Source of the DNA: Saussurea involucrata
Lineage: Eukaryota > Streptophyta > Magnoliopsida > Asterales > Asteraceae
DNA: 64,000 nucleotides
Assembly (NCBI GenBank): GCA_033807775.1
Contig: CM066317.1
Span: forward strand, 12,535,370-12,599,369
Direction: 5' to 3'
Of this stretch, positions 1-11,538 are shown piece by piece. Made by a program: the position numbers and the translations under genes. Each line of letters starts with the position of its first letter. The stretch's first letter is position 1. A model generated the notes under the pieces. That model was not told where the DNA came from, did not search any database, and worked only from the letters and a program-made list of their open reading frames with translations.

Positions 1-650
1 CTCAATCTTCATCTTCAATTTCGGTGGGATGGCTCCCAATTTCGGTGGGAATACAACAACAACAAAAAAAAATCTTCTCTACCGAAAATCCTTAAATTTC
101 ATCTTCAATTTCGGTGGGATGGCTCCCAATTTCGGTGGGAAAACCAAAAAAAAATCGGTGTTTCCAAATGTTTGTGGTGTTTCTTCTCCGTCGGACGCTG
201 AGGGGGAGAAACTATCTAAGGGGGAGCAACTACCTTAAGGGAACTATCTGAGGGGGAGCATTATCAACGTCCAACTCGATCAACACCAATCCTCAGTACT
301 CATAGTCAACATCCAACTCAAACTTTGGTCAAACATATGGGAACCGGCAAATCAACTAAGGGGGAGCAGATTTGTCTAGCAAATGTAACTAAAGGAGGAG
401 GACAACCAAGACAAAGGAAGAAGGGTGATGACTGCCGATAAGGAAGCTGAATATACTATGAAAGAAAGAAGATGCAAGATATGGGCAAAGGCATCCTAAG
501 GCTATCTCACTCAAACTCAAACCTTCTTCAAGGATTTTCACCAAGATGGATCTGGGCATATATGTTTCTCCTATGATGGAAGTACATTTTATTTCATTCA
601 TTTGTTTGTACAGCTATACTTTATTATTTCATCTTACTTGTAAATATCAT
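1..650 (+). mobile_element. E0: outer Copia element, 3' internal part (left piece)
   Basis: Internal DNA of a plus-strand Copia element whose 5' part lies left of the window. It holds several purine runs of the AAGGGGGAG type and repeated TTCGGTGGGA words, as in the 3' non-coding end of SIRE-like Copia elements. It is cut at 650 by element C1 and resumes at 41399, where a polypurine tract and 3' LTR follow. The 5-bp ATCAT at 646-650 is repeated at 41394-41398, which proves the two pieces were once joined. The ~40-bp segment at 11-50 is repeated at 100-143. No convincing coding region is seen. Confidence 0.75.
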
Positions 651-1622
651 TGTTAGTCCCAGATTGCTTAACAAGTATTGTAGAAGGGGGGGTTGAATAC
701 AATACCCAAAAAATTTCACAATTTTAATTCTTTTATTGAAAATCTTCAACAAGAATTACACACAGAAACTAAAGATTGTTGCGGAAAAGAACAGTTAAAC
801 TATTCTAACAATCTAACACAAAGTATACTAACAAAACAACTAAGAACACTTAGAACAAAGCTATCAGGTTACAAAGCAATATGGAGATTTCTTGCACTGA
901 GAGAGATTTCCAGAAAACGTAGTTTGCATGGGGGTATCTTCTTCCTTTTATAGTGACAAGGAATGTACAAGCATTAAATGCTTGGGACACTTGTCATCAT
1001 CATATTTGCTGAGGATGTTGACTCCTGAAAAGCTGAGATGTCTTTATCACCTTTTACTAGGTACTAGGAATAGAGCCCATGCTGCTGAAAGGGACTTTAA
1101 CTGATAATGGATAAAACGACAAACAGTCACTTTTATCTGCCAAACGATATTGTCCCATAATAAATGATCTTCTTGATGTGTATTCTAAGACAATCACACC
1201 GATGAAGTTTCACCGATACAATTGACTTTGGAACTTGAAACAATCTGCAGAGAGAAAATCATTTAGTTGATAACACATAGATCCCACCGATTTTAGCACC
1301 CTTATCGGTGGGATGATGCTGACTGACAAAGGATATGTCGGTGAAGGGGTTGTCCACCGATTTGTGAGAACAAGATCGGTGATGGGTTGTCCACCAATTT
1401 GTGAGAACAAATTCGTTGGATAATGACTTGGTTGAATGTAGAGAAGAGTCTTCTATTTTCTACAAGTAGAATGTCTTCAAGCTTGGTTCCGGTTGATCTT
1501 CGACTTCACCGAACAGTTGATATCTTGTACAAGTCATCTTTAAAAGAACCATGCTAAAATATTCTAAGTAAGATATAAGGGAGAACAACGGTGAGTCAAT
1601 TTCAAATCTAGGTGACCCAACA
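651..1622 (-). repeat. C1 3' LTR
   Basis: Starts TGTTAGTCCC and ends GACCCAACA on the plus strand, so it reads TGTTGGG...ACTAACA in element orientation. Its partner is 34978-35086 joined to 40531-41393. It contains the CCACCGAT / ATCGGTG words also found in the internal region. Confidence 0.95.
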
Positions 1623-1638
1623 ATCTCCCCCTATTTGA
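1623..1638 (-). other. C1 polypurine tract
   Basis: On the minus strand this reads CAAATAGGGGGAGAT directly before the 3' LTR, which is the plus-strand primer position for reverse transcription. The same tract precedes the E0 3' LTR at 41546-41560, so the two elements are close relatives. Confidence 0.9.
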
Positions 1639-1925
1639 ATTTGAGCTCTTCCCTTAGAATATTTAAGAGTATAGAAAAGTAAAATGCATTTTGACCCTTG
1701 TTACTCTTTTTGGGTTCTTTTCACATAGACCATTCTTTTTGTTCTTTTGATCTATTTTTCTTTTGTATGAGTATGTATACTATATACTGTATTTACAAGT
1801 AAATGAAAGTAAAGCTATGTACCAAAAAAAATTCAAATAGAAAGGTACTTGTATTTAGATAAGTTTTCTCGTACATTTGTTAAGAAGAGAGACAATCTTT
1901 TATAAGTACCATTGAGAGAGAGAAC
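1639..1925 (-). other. C1 3' untranslated spacer
   Basis: AT-rich DNA between the polypurine tract and the stop codon of the last C1 reading frame. Nothing further recognised. Confidence 0.5.
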
Positions 1926-3053
1926 CTATTTCTTGGAAGTTTGTCGTTGCTTGATTTCGTCCAACAAATTTCGGTAGAAAGGTTGAGCTTCGGGGATGTT
2001 GGGAAATAGGTTGGAGATGCCTTGAAGAAACACGATATCGGCGATGGGAATTTGTGCAAATCTGAAGAAGGCACGATGACCAAAACCATCATCGAAGAAC
2101 AGTCCAGGTATCGGTGAGAGGCTCAAAGTTGTGGTAGGATAAGGCACAGATGTGGGGAGGGACAAATTTAGGTTGCTTACATTTGGAATCTTCCCTTCAA
2201 TTGCCATTTCTTTGAACACCTTGTCGGTAGGATTCCTGACTTTGGGAAGACGAATTTCTTCTTTCATCGATTGAAGTTTCGCCCTTTCATCGGAGGAAAG
2301 GATGATGTTGTGTTTTCTTTTAATCTCCCTCATCTTTTCCATCAGTCCTTCAATGCATTTGATAAAAATGTCTTTCTTTGGGTTTGCACTTCTGACCAAG
2401 TTTTGAGAGATCTCATACCATTCGGGAAGACCGTAATGTTGGAGGTTAACATCTCTGACACTTTTCATTGAGCCGTCTTCTCTATCAATGATCATCCTGA
2501 TATCTTTTGGGTTGGCTCTGGAGGTAGCAATTTTGACATTTGTGATCGGGGACTTGGACATTCGGTGGTACATGGTCTTTTTGTACCAACTTATTTCTTC
2601 ATTCTTTTCTTTTTCAATGGCACTCAGCACCGATTTTTGGGTTAAGAGTGGATCGGTAGACTTAGCTTTGATGGCCTCTTCTTGTGCAGCTTTCAAAGAT
2701 AGAGCCCTGGAGTCATCTAAATCTTTTTGAGTAAGTCTGGCTTCCTCAATCTTCTGAGAAGTCAGACCGAGGTTGGATTCCAGAGATTGTAGAGAAGGAG
2801 GCTTTAACTTCAAAGTTTGGGCATCAGCAGGTCGATTTCCATATTTTGTCAATTCCTTCTTTTTCTTTTCTTCTTCGGCCAACTGTTCAGCCGTGAGGGT
2901 TTTCTTGCCTTTGTATTTGGGGGTTTTAGAAACTTGCTCCCCCTCAGATGTTGCCTTACTTTTTACCCCCGATGGAGACTTGGTCGGGGTGGAGAGTTGA
3001 TCGGTGGTACCTGCAAGTTTCGGTGAGGTTTGAGATGTTTTTGGTGAGGGCAT
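1926..3053 (-). pseudogene. C1 extra ORF, C-terminal part (375 aa)
   Basis: An open frame of 375 codons located after RNase H in element orientation, where SIRE-type Copia elements carry an envelope-like or accessory ORF. The N-terminal third is Ser/Thr/Pro/Lys rich. A long charged, probably coiled-coil stretch follows (KYKGKKTLTAEQLAEEEKKK), then a more globular part with WYKKTMYHRMSKSPITNV and GLPEWYEI, then a C-terminus ending in KQRQTSKK. No signal peptide and no convincing membrane segment are visible, so an envelope role is not supported. It overlaps the 208-aa frame upstream in a different frame; the two were probably one protein separated by a frameshift near 3000-3150. Function unknown. 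Confidence 0.65.
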
Positions 3054-3582
3054 AAGTGGAGCTTCGGTAGCCTGTGGTGATTTTTCGGTGGAGGGTGAAG
3101 ATGTTTCGGTGGTAGGTGAAGGCTTGTTGGTGTGAACTAAGAGTCTTCTCCCCCTCAGCAGCAGCCAGAACTTTAAAACCTAATTGCACAAAAACACTAT
3201 CAAACTTGGTGTGAAGATGAGCCAAGCTTTGAGTGGTGTCACCGGAGATCATAGAAAAATCACCCAAGTCCATTTCCCATTGTGCTTTCTCCAGCATGTT
3301 GTCAGCTTTGGTGTGAAGAGAGCTAAGAGAATCGGCGATGCTTTTGTCAAGATCCTGATGAGTTTTGGCCTCTTGAATAAGCCTCTGAAGTTCAGTATCC
3401 TTGACTAGATATGATGCCTTGAAAGCCTCGAATGAAACTGCAATGTTGGAGTGGGAAGTGGTCAAAGTTTCCACTTTGTTGGATAATAAGGCCAAGTTGT
3501 CAGACAGAGAACGAAGAGCTTCACGAAGAGCATCGGCAGGGGGAGGATTGCGAGCTCGGAGATGGGGTTCTGTTGGTGCCAA
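2956..3582 (-). pseudogene. C1 extra ORF, middle part (208 aa)
   Basis: Open frame continuing the extra ORF upstream of the C-terminal part. Heptad-like Leu/Ile spacing (LREALRSLSDNLALLSNKVE, then repeated LHTK segments) predicts a long coiled coil. The last ~50 residues lose this character, consistent with reading past a frameshift near 3130-3150, where the 375-aa frame takes over the natural sequence. No homologous enzyme motif is visible. It is on the same strand as C1 gag-pol and has no independent promoter that I can identify. Confidence 0.55.
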
Positions 3583-4454
3583 ACGGGAATGAGGTAGTAT
3601 GTGATCCTCAATAAAGTGAGAGGAAGTTGGTTGAGCCCAGGAAGGTTCGGGGTAAAGGAACCGATGTCGGGGAGAGGACGGCGTCGGTGTAGGAGAGAAT
3701 GTTCGGTGAGCCGGAGAGAGAGGCTCGGTGGAGATGCCTTCGATGGGTTGAATCCGCGTTGAGGGAGGCTCGGTGGGAATTTCGTCGGTGGACGGGATGG
3801 TTCAGGGAGAACCAGTGTCCTCCAAAAGAAATTCAAAGAAGTCATTCGGGGGGGGGGGGATTTGGGGGGGAACTCAGATCGAGTTGTGCTTCATCATCGA
3901 TCATAAACTGACCGGGTGAAAGGCCGTGCAGTGACAAGTCAACTCCTTCGAGGGGAGAGTCCCCGAAGTCATCTCTACCACCCGAAGAGGTGAGGGAAGA
4001 GGCAAGATATGGGTTCTCTTTTTCTACAACTGTAGTCTTTTGAGAAACTGCAGAGGAGTCGTGGGGATAAAGACGGATTCCCTTGGCCCGGAGGGGTGAA
4101 GTTCAACAACTGGCGATTTTTTAGAATCGACAGTTGGATTAGTCGGTTGGGCCGATGGTTTCCGAGACCTCTTTGAAAGAGATCTCGAAGGGGAAATTGA
4201 GTGCCTCCGCTTATGAGATGGGGACTGAACCGGGGAAGCCTCCGAGGGATCTCTCGGTGGCATAGTTCGAGAAGCGGGTGCGAGGGTGTCGGGGGCCGTA
4301 CGTTGTTTCTTTTTCGCGCCACCCGACTTTACTCGAGAATGGGAAGAGGGGCCACTACAACTTGGGGTGCCTCGGGAACTTCCGGGTATTGAAACCCGGG
4401 AGCTTCCGCATCACCCCAGTGAAGATCGTGTGATAAAGCGAAAGAAATCATACC
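3583..4454 (-). pseudogene. C1 extra ORF, broken low-complexity linker
   Basis: Region between the 269-aa and 208-aa frames. The best remaining frame (4263-4024) is 79 residues, basic and Ser/Pro rich, with HKRRHSISPSRSLSKRSRKP, which resembles a bipartite nuclear localisation signal. A homopolymer of ~11 G at 3848-3858 and further frame changes interrupt the reading frame. I read it as the disordered middle of one ~1000-residue protein that began at 5264. The nuclear-signal idea is inference from composition only. Confidence 0.4.
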
Positions 4455-5264
4455 TTAGCGTAAGGGGAGATCAGTAGCGAGATGTCCAATATTGAGCGTC
4501 TTTTGGCCAACAATGGGTGATGACCAATCGTAGATGAAGCGAGGAGTTTTAGACTTACGATCCGCATCCAACGCCGCACCGAGTTTGTGTTGAAGAATCA
4601 TAGAGATGAAACGAGAATATGCGACATAACACTTTTTCGGGTGTTTGATTACTTCAGTCAGCTCAGTAAAGAAATACTGAGCAAAGTCCACCTTTCTTTG
4701 AAAAAATAGTGCATGAGAAAGCTTTGTAATATAAGATGGGGATTGGTCTTGACCACTTGTCTTTCTAGAGAGACAATGGATCACATGAGCAAAGAAGAAG
4801 TTCCAAACCCCACCCATGTTTTTGCGAAGAAGGGTACCTGGTCCTTTAGAAGACTTGGAAGCTTTATCCTCAGAATGTTGGACATAGCCAAGAGTGCTGA
4901 TGACTTGCTCAAGAAAGGTGTCGACATGCATGTCAACATATTCTGAAAAGGCTTCGATCCGGAGAGCACTACGGACATCATCCACGCCAAAAGTAACATC
5001 GTGATCACCCTCTTCGATAGAAAAGATAGAGGCATGAATGGCTTCATTTGAAATATCATACACACAGAAAAGCCAAAATTTGCCAATGAGCATTTTGCTC
5101 ATCTTTGGGTTGCAAGAGAAAGCATGGAGAAGAGGTGAGCGGGTTAAGAACTTGATAATGGTGTTGAACTCAGGATGTGCGGGATCGGATTCGAACCTTG
5201 CTACATGGTTGCAAGGGTTGAAGATGAGGTCTTCAAAGCACGTAGGTATCTTGGTGGGCGCCAT
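4455..5264 (-). pseudogene. C1 extra ORF, N-terminal part (269 aa)
   Basis: An intact 269-codon frame starting MAPTKIPTCFEDLIFNPCNH, with ordinary globular composition: a fold-like region around residues 20-120 (KFWLFCVYDISNEAIHASIF, GVDDVRSALRIEAF) and a Trp/Phe-rich part near 150-175. It resembles the plant-mobile-type or 'putative plant transposon protein' frames often seen behind Copia pol in plant genomes, from memory and without a search. It begins ~700 bp after the RNase H stop, separated by a TCGGTG-rich spacer, so it was probably expressed from its own or a spliced transcript. No transmembrane segment seen. Confidence 0.6.
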
Positions 5265-5587
5265 TGTTTGCAGGTGAGAATGATAAGAAGTAAGAAAGTG
5301 GAGGAGGAGTTGTAGGTTTCGAAATAAGAAAATGGAGAAGGAGAGTGAAGGGTTGTATATATAGGAGGAAGGTGGAGGGTTTAGGTATGTTTAAAAATAA
5401 ACTAGGAGGGAACGGTTATGAGGGAAAAAAATTTAAATAAAATAAACAAATTGGAAATGGTAATGATGAGGGTTTCGGGGTATGTGGTTGAAAGGGTTTT
5501 ACATGGAAAAAGAACGGTCAAGGTCACTGACATCTAGGGTCTTAGGGGTGATGTGAGCATGGGGAAGCGTATGGGATACGGTTAGGG

Positions 5588-5975
5588 ATTCGGTGGTTTA
5601 TATCGGTGGGCAGATCTCACCGACGGGGATGAATTGGACAAGGATATCTGTGGGAAGATGTATAGACGTCGGTGATCGGTGTATATGTCGGTGGTGAGAA
5701 TGGTGTGCGTTCGGTGTAGAAAGAGGAAAGAAGAGAGTGTCCACCGATGAGATTTCGGTGAAAGAAGATGGAGAATCGGTGGTGACTTCGGTGTAGACCA
5801 CCGATATAGAGTTTGGTACAATCAGTGTGAATTCGGTGGTAATGTCGGTAGAAAACGCACTTGTGTGAATTGGTGTGAGGATATTCGGTAGAAAAGAAGA
5901 GAGTGTCCACCGATGTGAGATCGGTGGAAAAGGAACACACAGAATATTTCACCGATGAGAGATCGGTGGAGGATG
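5588..5975. repeat. TCGGTG/CACCGA-rich spacer between C1 pol and extra ORF
   Basis: About 390 bp with close to twenty copies of TCGGTG or its complement CACCGA, in both orientations and often as close inverted pairs (for example CCACCGATGTGAGATCGGTGG near 5910-5930). Spacing is irregular, so it is not a tandem repeat. It lies where a subgenomic promoter or splice acceptor for the downstream ORF would be expected. Function unknown. Confidence 0.7.
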
Positions 5976-5986
5976 AGAACACATAG

Positions 5987-6583
5987 TTATTGAAAGTTGC
6001 ACATTCCAAGTTCACTTATTAGAAAATTGAACCTGGCTTCATCTAGGGGTTTGGTGAACAAATCTGCAAGTTGTAGATTTGTAAGAATGAAATGCAGCTC
6101 AACGTCACCCTTTGAAATGTGATCCCTGATGAAATGATATCTAATGTCTATATGCTTGGATCTTGAGTGCAAGACATGATTATTTGCAATGGCAATTGCA
6201 CTAGAGTTGTCACATAGAATGGGAACTTTGGAGTAGTATTGATTATAGTCTCTCAATTGATTTTTCATCCACAGGATCTGAGCACAGCAGCTTCCAGCAG
6301 CAACATATTCAGCCTCGACAGTAGAGGTTGACACAGAGTTTTGTTTCTTGCTGGACCAGCTGACTAATTTACCACCAAGAAGTTGGCAGCTACCTGTGGT
6401 ACTCTTTCTATCAATCTTGGAGTCTGCATAATCTGAATCTGAATACCCAATTAGTTCAAAACCTGAGTCTTTGGGATACCAAAGACCCAGATGCAGGGTA
6501 CCCTTGAGATACCGGAAAATCCGTTTTTTACAGCGGCAAAATGAGATACTTTTGGATTTGCTTGATAACGGGCACATAGACAA
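5987..6583 (-). pseudogene. C1 pol: RNase H domain
   Basis: Encodes the Copia-type RNase H that removes the RNA template during reverse transcription. Visible are the Copia core SDYADSKIDRKSTTG, the acidic STSTVEAEYVAA motif, LCDNSSAIAIANNHVLHSRS and the terminal QLADLFTKPL block. The C-terminus follows the usual family end. It is out of frame with the reverse transcriptase part: the switch lies near 6535-6545, where an A6 run (minus-strand GCTGTAAAAAACGG) replaces the shorter run expected in [11 protein letters not shown], so a homopolymer frameshift separates the two. Not functional as it stands. Confidence 0.85.
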
Positions 6584-7569
6584 GTAGCAAACATAATATC
6601 CGGTCTGCTAGCAGTTAAATAAAGAAGAGAACCAATCATCCCTCTAAAAAGTGTCACATCAACGGATTGACCGTTTAGATCAGCATCAAGTTTAAGAGGT
6701 GGTGCCATAGGAGTTTTCATAGGAGAGTTGTCTAAAAAGTTGAATTTCTTCATAAGGTCACGAGTGTATTTACTTTGATTTATAAAAATCCCTTCTGAAG
6801 TTTGTTTGACCTGAAGGCCCAAAAAGAATGTAAGCTCTCCCATCATGCTCATCTCATATTCACTTTTCATGAGGGAAGCAAAATCATCACAAAGTGATTC
6901 ATCAGTGGCACCAAAGATGATGTCATCAACATAAATTTGAACAAGAATGATATTACCTGAGGTCTTCTTGATAAAGAGAGTGTTGTCAATTTTACCTCTA
7001 GAGTATCCATTCTTTAGAAGAAATACAGCAAGAGTGTCATACCATGCACGTGGAGCTTGTTTGAGGCCATAGAGAGCCATGTCTAATCTGTACACATAGT
7101 CTGGATGAGTTGGATCTTCAAAGCCAGGTGGTTGTTTCACATAGACTTCCTCTGCAAGCTCTTCATTGAGGAAGGCACTCTTAACATCCATTTGAAAGAC
7201 TCTGAAATTTCGGTGGGCAGCATGAGCCAGAAAAATTCTGATGGCTTCAAGTATTGCAACAGGGGCAAATGTTTCATCATAATCAATGCCTTCTTCCTGT
7301 CGGTATCCTTGAGCAACCAGTCTGGCTTTGTTTCTGATCACTGTACCTTCTTCATCCATTTTGTTTCTGATCACTGTACCTTCTTCATCCATTTTGTTTC
7401 TGAAGATCCACTTGGGTCCAATGATTGTCTTCTTTGGAGGTTTGGGAACCAATCTCCAAACTTTGTTTCTCTGAAACTGAGAAAGCTCCTCTTGCATGGC
7501 AGTGATCCAACATGGATCTGCCAGAGCTTCACTGATCTTCTTGGGTTCAATGAGAGATACAAAGTTCAC
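6451..7569 (-). pseudogene. C1 pol: reverse transcriptase domain (RVT_2)
   Basis: Copia reverse transcriptase: W(R)LVPKPP and GPKWIFRNK, then [20 protein letters not shown], the first catalytic Asp in [26 protein letters not shown], and the catalytic YVDD box ([14 protein letters not shown]). It follows the integrase frame after a single in-frame TGA. An 11-residue segment ([11 protein letters not shown]) occurs twice in a row, caused by a 33-bp tandem duplication at 7327-7392, in the fingers region where other family members have one copy. The 3' end runs out of frame near 6540, before RNase H. Confidence 0.9.
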
Positions 7570-7587
7570 ATAGAGACAAATATTTCC

Positions 7588-7590
7588 AAC
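7588..7590 (-). other. In-frame TGA stop between integrase and reverse transcriptase
   Basis: Minus-strand reading is ...T-R-R-stop-V-G-N-I, with the same frame open on both sides. A single base change from CGA (Arg) or TGG (Trp) would explain it. It truncates pol after the integrase. Confidence 0.8.
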
Positions 7591-9291
7591 TCATCTGCGA
7601 GTTTGGACACCAGCTTGCTGATCACCTATGATTTGATCTATGGGGTGATCTTTCGTCCATTTTGTGGCAGGAGGTAAAGGTGGTGGAATATTTTGAGTGA
7701 TAGAGGTTGATGGAGTGGGATCAGAGGTTCGGTGGGAAGTTATAATTTCGGTGGAAGGAATGGGATCGGTGGAAGGAGAATTTTCGGTAGGAGAAGGAAC
7801 TTCGGTGGGAGAGGTCAGGTCGGTGGGAGTTGTAGAGGATGACCTAACTTGGTTACTTGATGGAGAAGGATTTGAGGGAATAGAGGGTGTATCGGTGGTG
7901 TGTATTATGGGAGTATCACCGATGCATGAAGAAATCCATCTGTGTAACTCATCATCATCATTTGAAAGAGATGATAATCTTAGATCATCAAATTTGACAT
8001 GGATGGACTCATCAATACATTTCCTTCTGAGATTGTACACACGATAAGCTTTGGAGGATAGGGAGTATCCAACAAAAATTCCTTCATCAGCTTTGGGATC
8101 AAATTTCCCAAGAGTTTCACGATCATTTAGAATAAAGCACACACAACCAAAGACATGGAGAAAACCTATTTTTGGTTTTCTGCCATGGAAAACTTCATAT
8201 GGGGTCTTATCATGTCTTTTGGAAAACACTGACCTATTTTGGGTAAAGCATGCAGTATTAACAGCTTTAGCCCAAAAATAGGTGGGTAGGTTGGATTCAC
8301 TTAGCATGGATCTTGCAGCCTCACATAGAGTTCTGTTTTTCCTTTCCACCACTCCATTTTGCTGAGGAGTCCTGACTGCAGAGAAGTTTTGAGAAATTCT
8401 TTTCTCATTGAAAAAGTCTTCAAGAGCACTATTTCTGAATTCAGTGCCATTGTCACTTCTCACTGAACGTACAAGTTGTCCATTAAGGACTTCATTTTTC
8501 TTGACAAAGTTGATGATTTCTTCAGTTGCATCACTTTTATACCTGAGAAAAGACACCCAAGTATATCTGGTAAATTCATCAACAATTACAAGAATGTACC
8601 TTTTGCCTCCTAGACTAGGAGTGCTGACTGGTCCACATAAGTCCATGTGCAGCATCTGTAGAGGAAGAGTGATGGAGGAGCATTGCTTGGTCTTGAAAGA
8701 AGTTTTGGTGAGTTTCCTCTTTTCACATGAATCACACAGCTTTTCTTTCACAAAATTCAGCTTTGGCATCCCAGACACCAGCTCTTTGTTTGAGATTTTA
8801 TGGAGAGTTTTGAAGTTGAGGTGAGAAAGACGTTTGTGCCATAGCCAGCTCCTTTTGACTGTGTCATCTGACACAAAGCATACATTGGATGAATTTTTAT
8901 TTTGTCCCATATCGATGACATAGACATTTTCCATTCTTTTTCCAGAAAGAACCACTTTCATGTTCTTATCAACAACAGTACAGATACAAAGTTCAAAGAT
9001 AACTTTGTATCCTAGATCACACAGTTGGCTGATGCTGAGGAGATTGTACATGAGACCATCAACAAATGCCACTTTATTGAAGGTGATAGAGCCATTTGTG
9101 AGAGTTCCATAGCCTTTGGTGTAGCCTCTAGCGTTGTCTCCAAATGTTACCGACGGACCTTTTCCAGACACATAGTTAATAAGAAGAGATTTGTTTCCAG
9201 TCATGTGACGTAAGCACCCACTATCCAGATACCATATTTGATGGTGCTCAAAAGCCTGCATGCAAAAACAGATTAGTTCTTTGGTACCCAT
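7591..9291 (-). pseudogene. C1 pol: protease and integrase domains
   Basis: 566 codons. Residues ~20-35 carry the aspartic protease site as WYLDSGCLRHMTG; the family normally has Ser where Leu stands here. The GAG-pre-integrase zinc motif follows (WHKRLSHLNF ... CDSCEKRK, an HHCC finger). The integrase core has the DDE triad: LHMDLCGPVS, VRSDNGTEFRN and QQNGVVERKNR. The C-terminal ~120 residues are Pro/Ser/Thr/Glu rich (PTEVPSPTENSPSTDP); this linker is encoded by CACCGA-type codons and so shares the word seen elsewhere in the element. The frame is disturbed at its start near 9270, where it overlaps the gag frame, and it ends at a nonsense codon. Confidence 0.9.
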
Positions 9292-10130
9292 TTGGTGATG
9301 GGTCCTTTAGGATTAGAAGAAGAAGAGTCCTTAGGTTTGGTTCTATCTATTCTTTCCTTGGGACAATCCTTAGCCAAGTGAAAAGTGTCACCACAGTTAT
9401 AGCATTTTCTATAGACAAAAACCCTTTTTGATACATGACCACTTTCCTTGTTGAGATTTTTCACATTAATTTTTATGGTCTTAGCTGAAGATGAATACAC
9501 AGAAGGTTTGGGTCCAAGAATTCCTTTGTTCGAGTTATAAGATGATGATTCCTTGAGTTTTGACTTTTTCAAAAGTACCGATCTGGGAATGGGAAGAACA
9601 GATGAGTTGCCAGAAAATATCTTTGGAGAATTACTTTTGGGATGGAAAACAACAACAGATTTCCCTTTGCTAGAAGAGGAGAATCTGTTTAAAGAAGGTT
9701 GATGTTCTCTATTAGGGATCTTTGAAGGCTTATGATCAGAAGAGGGGTATTCATCTATGTGAATAGATTTCAACAGCTCATGAAGAGGTATGGGAAGATC
9801 ATCGGTGGAGAAATCGGTGGGGTTTGGGTCCAAGAAATCGGTGGGGTTTGCTCTTTGAAAAGGTTTAGCTTTTGAGGAGTTAGAGGAAGACGCTTCATCC
9901 ATGACTGAATCTTTTAAAAAATCATGGATGGGTTTTGAAACACCATTGGAATCTTGCTTCTCAATGTTTTGAATTGAAGAAGATTCTTTTGTCTTTATAA
10001 ACATTCCATACTTTGAGGCTTCACCCAGATCTAAAGAGTTTAGGGAAATGGAGTCACAAGAACTTGACTCTGAGACATCATCCCACACATTAGATGAAGG
10101 AATGAGTGCATGAGAAGGGGTTTCAACATA
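9273..10130 (-). pseudogene. C1 gag, 3' part with second zinc knuckle
   Basis: Ser-rich segment (TKESSSIQNIEKQ, SSSNSSKAKP) followed by a CCHC zinc knuckle CYNCGDTFHLAKDC and a basic tail ending GPITKWVPKN. Gag proteins with two knuckles before protease are usual in this Copia group. The N-terminal part continues at 33058 on the far side of the Athila-like insertion; the frame at the right edge of this piece opens directly into the Athila LTR, so the insertion split the gene. About four residues before protease the frame shifts. Confidence 0.8.
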
Positions 10131-11532
10131 TGATAACGCCACTTTTTGGCGTTATTTCCGGTTCTCAAACCAATGAGATTGGCTTGTATTCAAGTAAAAA
10201 GGCGTGTATTTTACGGTTTATCTAGTGATTTACACAGGTTATCTAAAAGGCGGCATTCCTCGAGAAAAGAAGCTAAAAATAGCCCAAAACGATTCCAAAC
10301 GAAGCCTAACGGAAGCCCACGAGTCAAGCCCAAGACCCACAACCGAACCAGGACCCGAACCGCGAACCAGAAAACGACCCACGCAGCTAATTGGACACGC
10401 GCGACTTACCACGCGACTTGCAAGTCGCGTGGCAAGTGGCGTAACCCACTGTTTCGCGTTTTTCAGCTACAAAATCCGATTTTAGGTCATTAGTTCGATA
10501 TCCAACTTTCGGCAGACGACCAGGGGCGATTTCCGGCGACTTTTCGGAACTTTCAGCAGACGACCAGGGGCGATTTTAGGGCGATTTCCGGCGACTTTTC
10601 GGAGCTTTCGGAGTCACGTTAGAGGGCCGATCACGGAGACAATCATCACGGAACGTAGATACAAGCACGATTGAAGGGAGTTCATCACGTTATTTTTCAT
10701 TTTTTTAATCTTTCGCGTTACCATGTTTACATACGTAGTTTCATCTTTCTCTCTTGTGTTTGAATCCACCACCGACATGAACTAACCGGTTCGTGTTGGG
10801 GGTTGGAATGAATTCGGTTTATAAAGCATGTAACCAGATGATTTGAACTTTTATTGGTTTTTCCTTGATTAATGAAGCATGTGATTTTGTGTTTAATGCC
10901 TTTGAAAGTCTAGCTAGCTTTTAATTGATTTATTATTTCCAGTTGAGTTCGAGAGAATTAACTGTTAAATAGAACTAGGAATTGCATGCCTAAGACAATA
11001 AATCAGTGATAGAGATATACTGAATAAGTCTTAGTCCCAATTAAACCGTTAGGTTGATATCGAGAGATGAAATCTAGCCAATTTAACATAAATCGAGTAC
11101 TTAATGTGTTTTGGAATCCATAGGTGAGATCGAGAGATTAAACTTATCCTTTTCAAAATAAAACCCGTCGTGGCTTGAAAGAGAACAACGGTGACTTTAA
11201 AAGATTTGGGAATCATTAAGGGGATAAACTGGTAATTGTTTGAGTTGTTTGTGTGCATGTGTAGAACCGGAGGATTTCCAACCCTCAACTTTTCTCTCTA
11301 TCGAAGTTCCTAAATTGTTTTTTGCTTTGTTTGCGTTTAAGTTGTGATTTGCTAGAATTTAGTTTAAAACCCATCTTCCAAATTCGACAGTCTAGTTAAT
11401 AAAGCTTATAGTAATTGTGATACTTAGTTCCTAGTTCCCCGTGATTCGATACTCGTACTTCTAAAGTACTATTACTTGACTTCGACCCGTACACTTGCGG
11501 TAAGGTTCGCGGGGTGTGAAAACCCCGTGTCA
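10131..11532 (+). repeat. Athila-like 5' LTR
   Basis: Matches 31712-33057 except for scattered substitutions and a tandem duplication of about 56 bp around 10515-10595 (GCAGACGACCAGGGGCGATT occurs twice on the left and once on the right). Confidence 0.93.
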
Positions 11533-11538
11533 AGTTTT

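Noticed and set aside
5582..6015. Minus-strand frames of 70-130 codons after RNase H
   Set aside because: They come from the TCGGTG word repeats, giving His/Thr/Ser-rich nonsense; no start context and overlapping in three frames.
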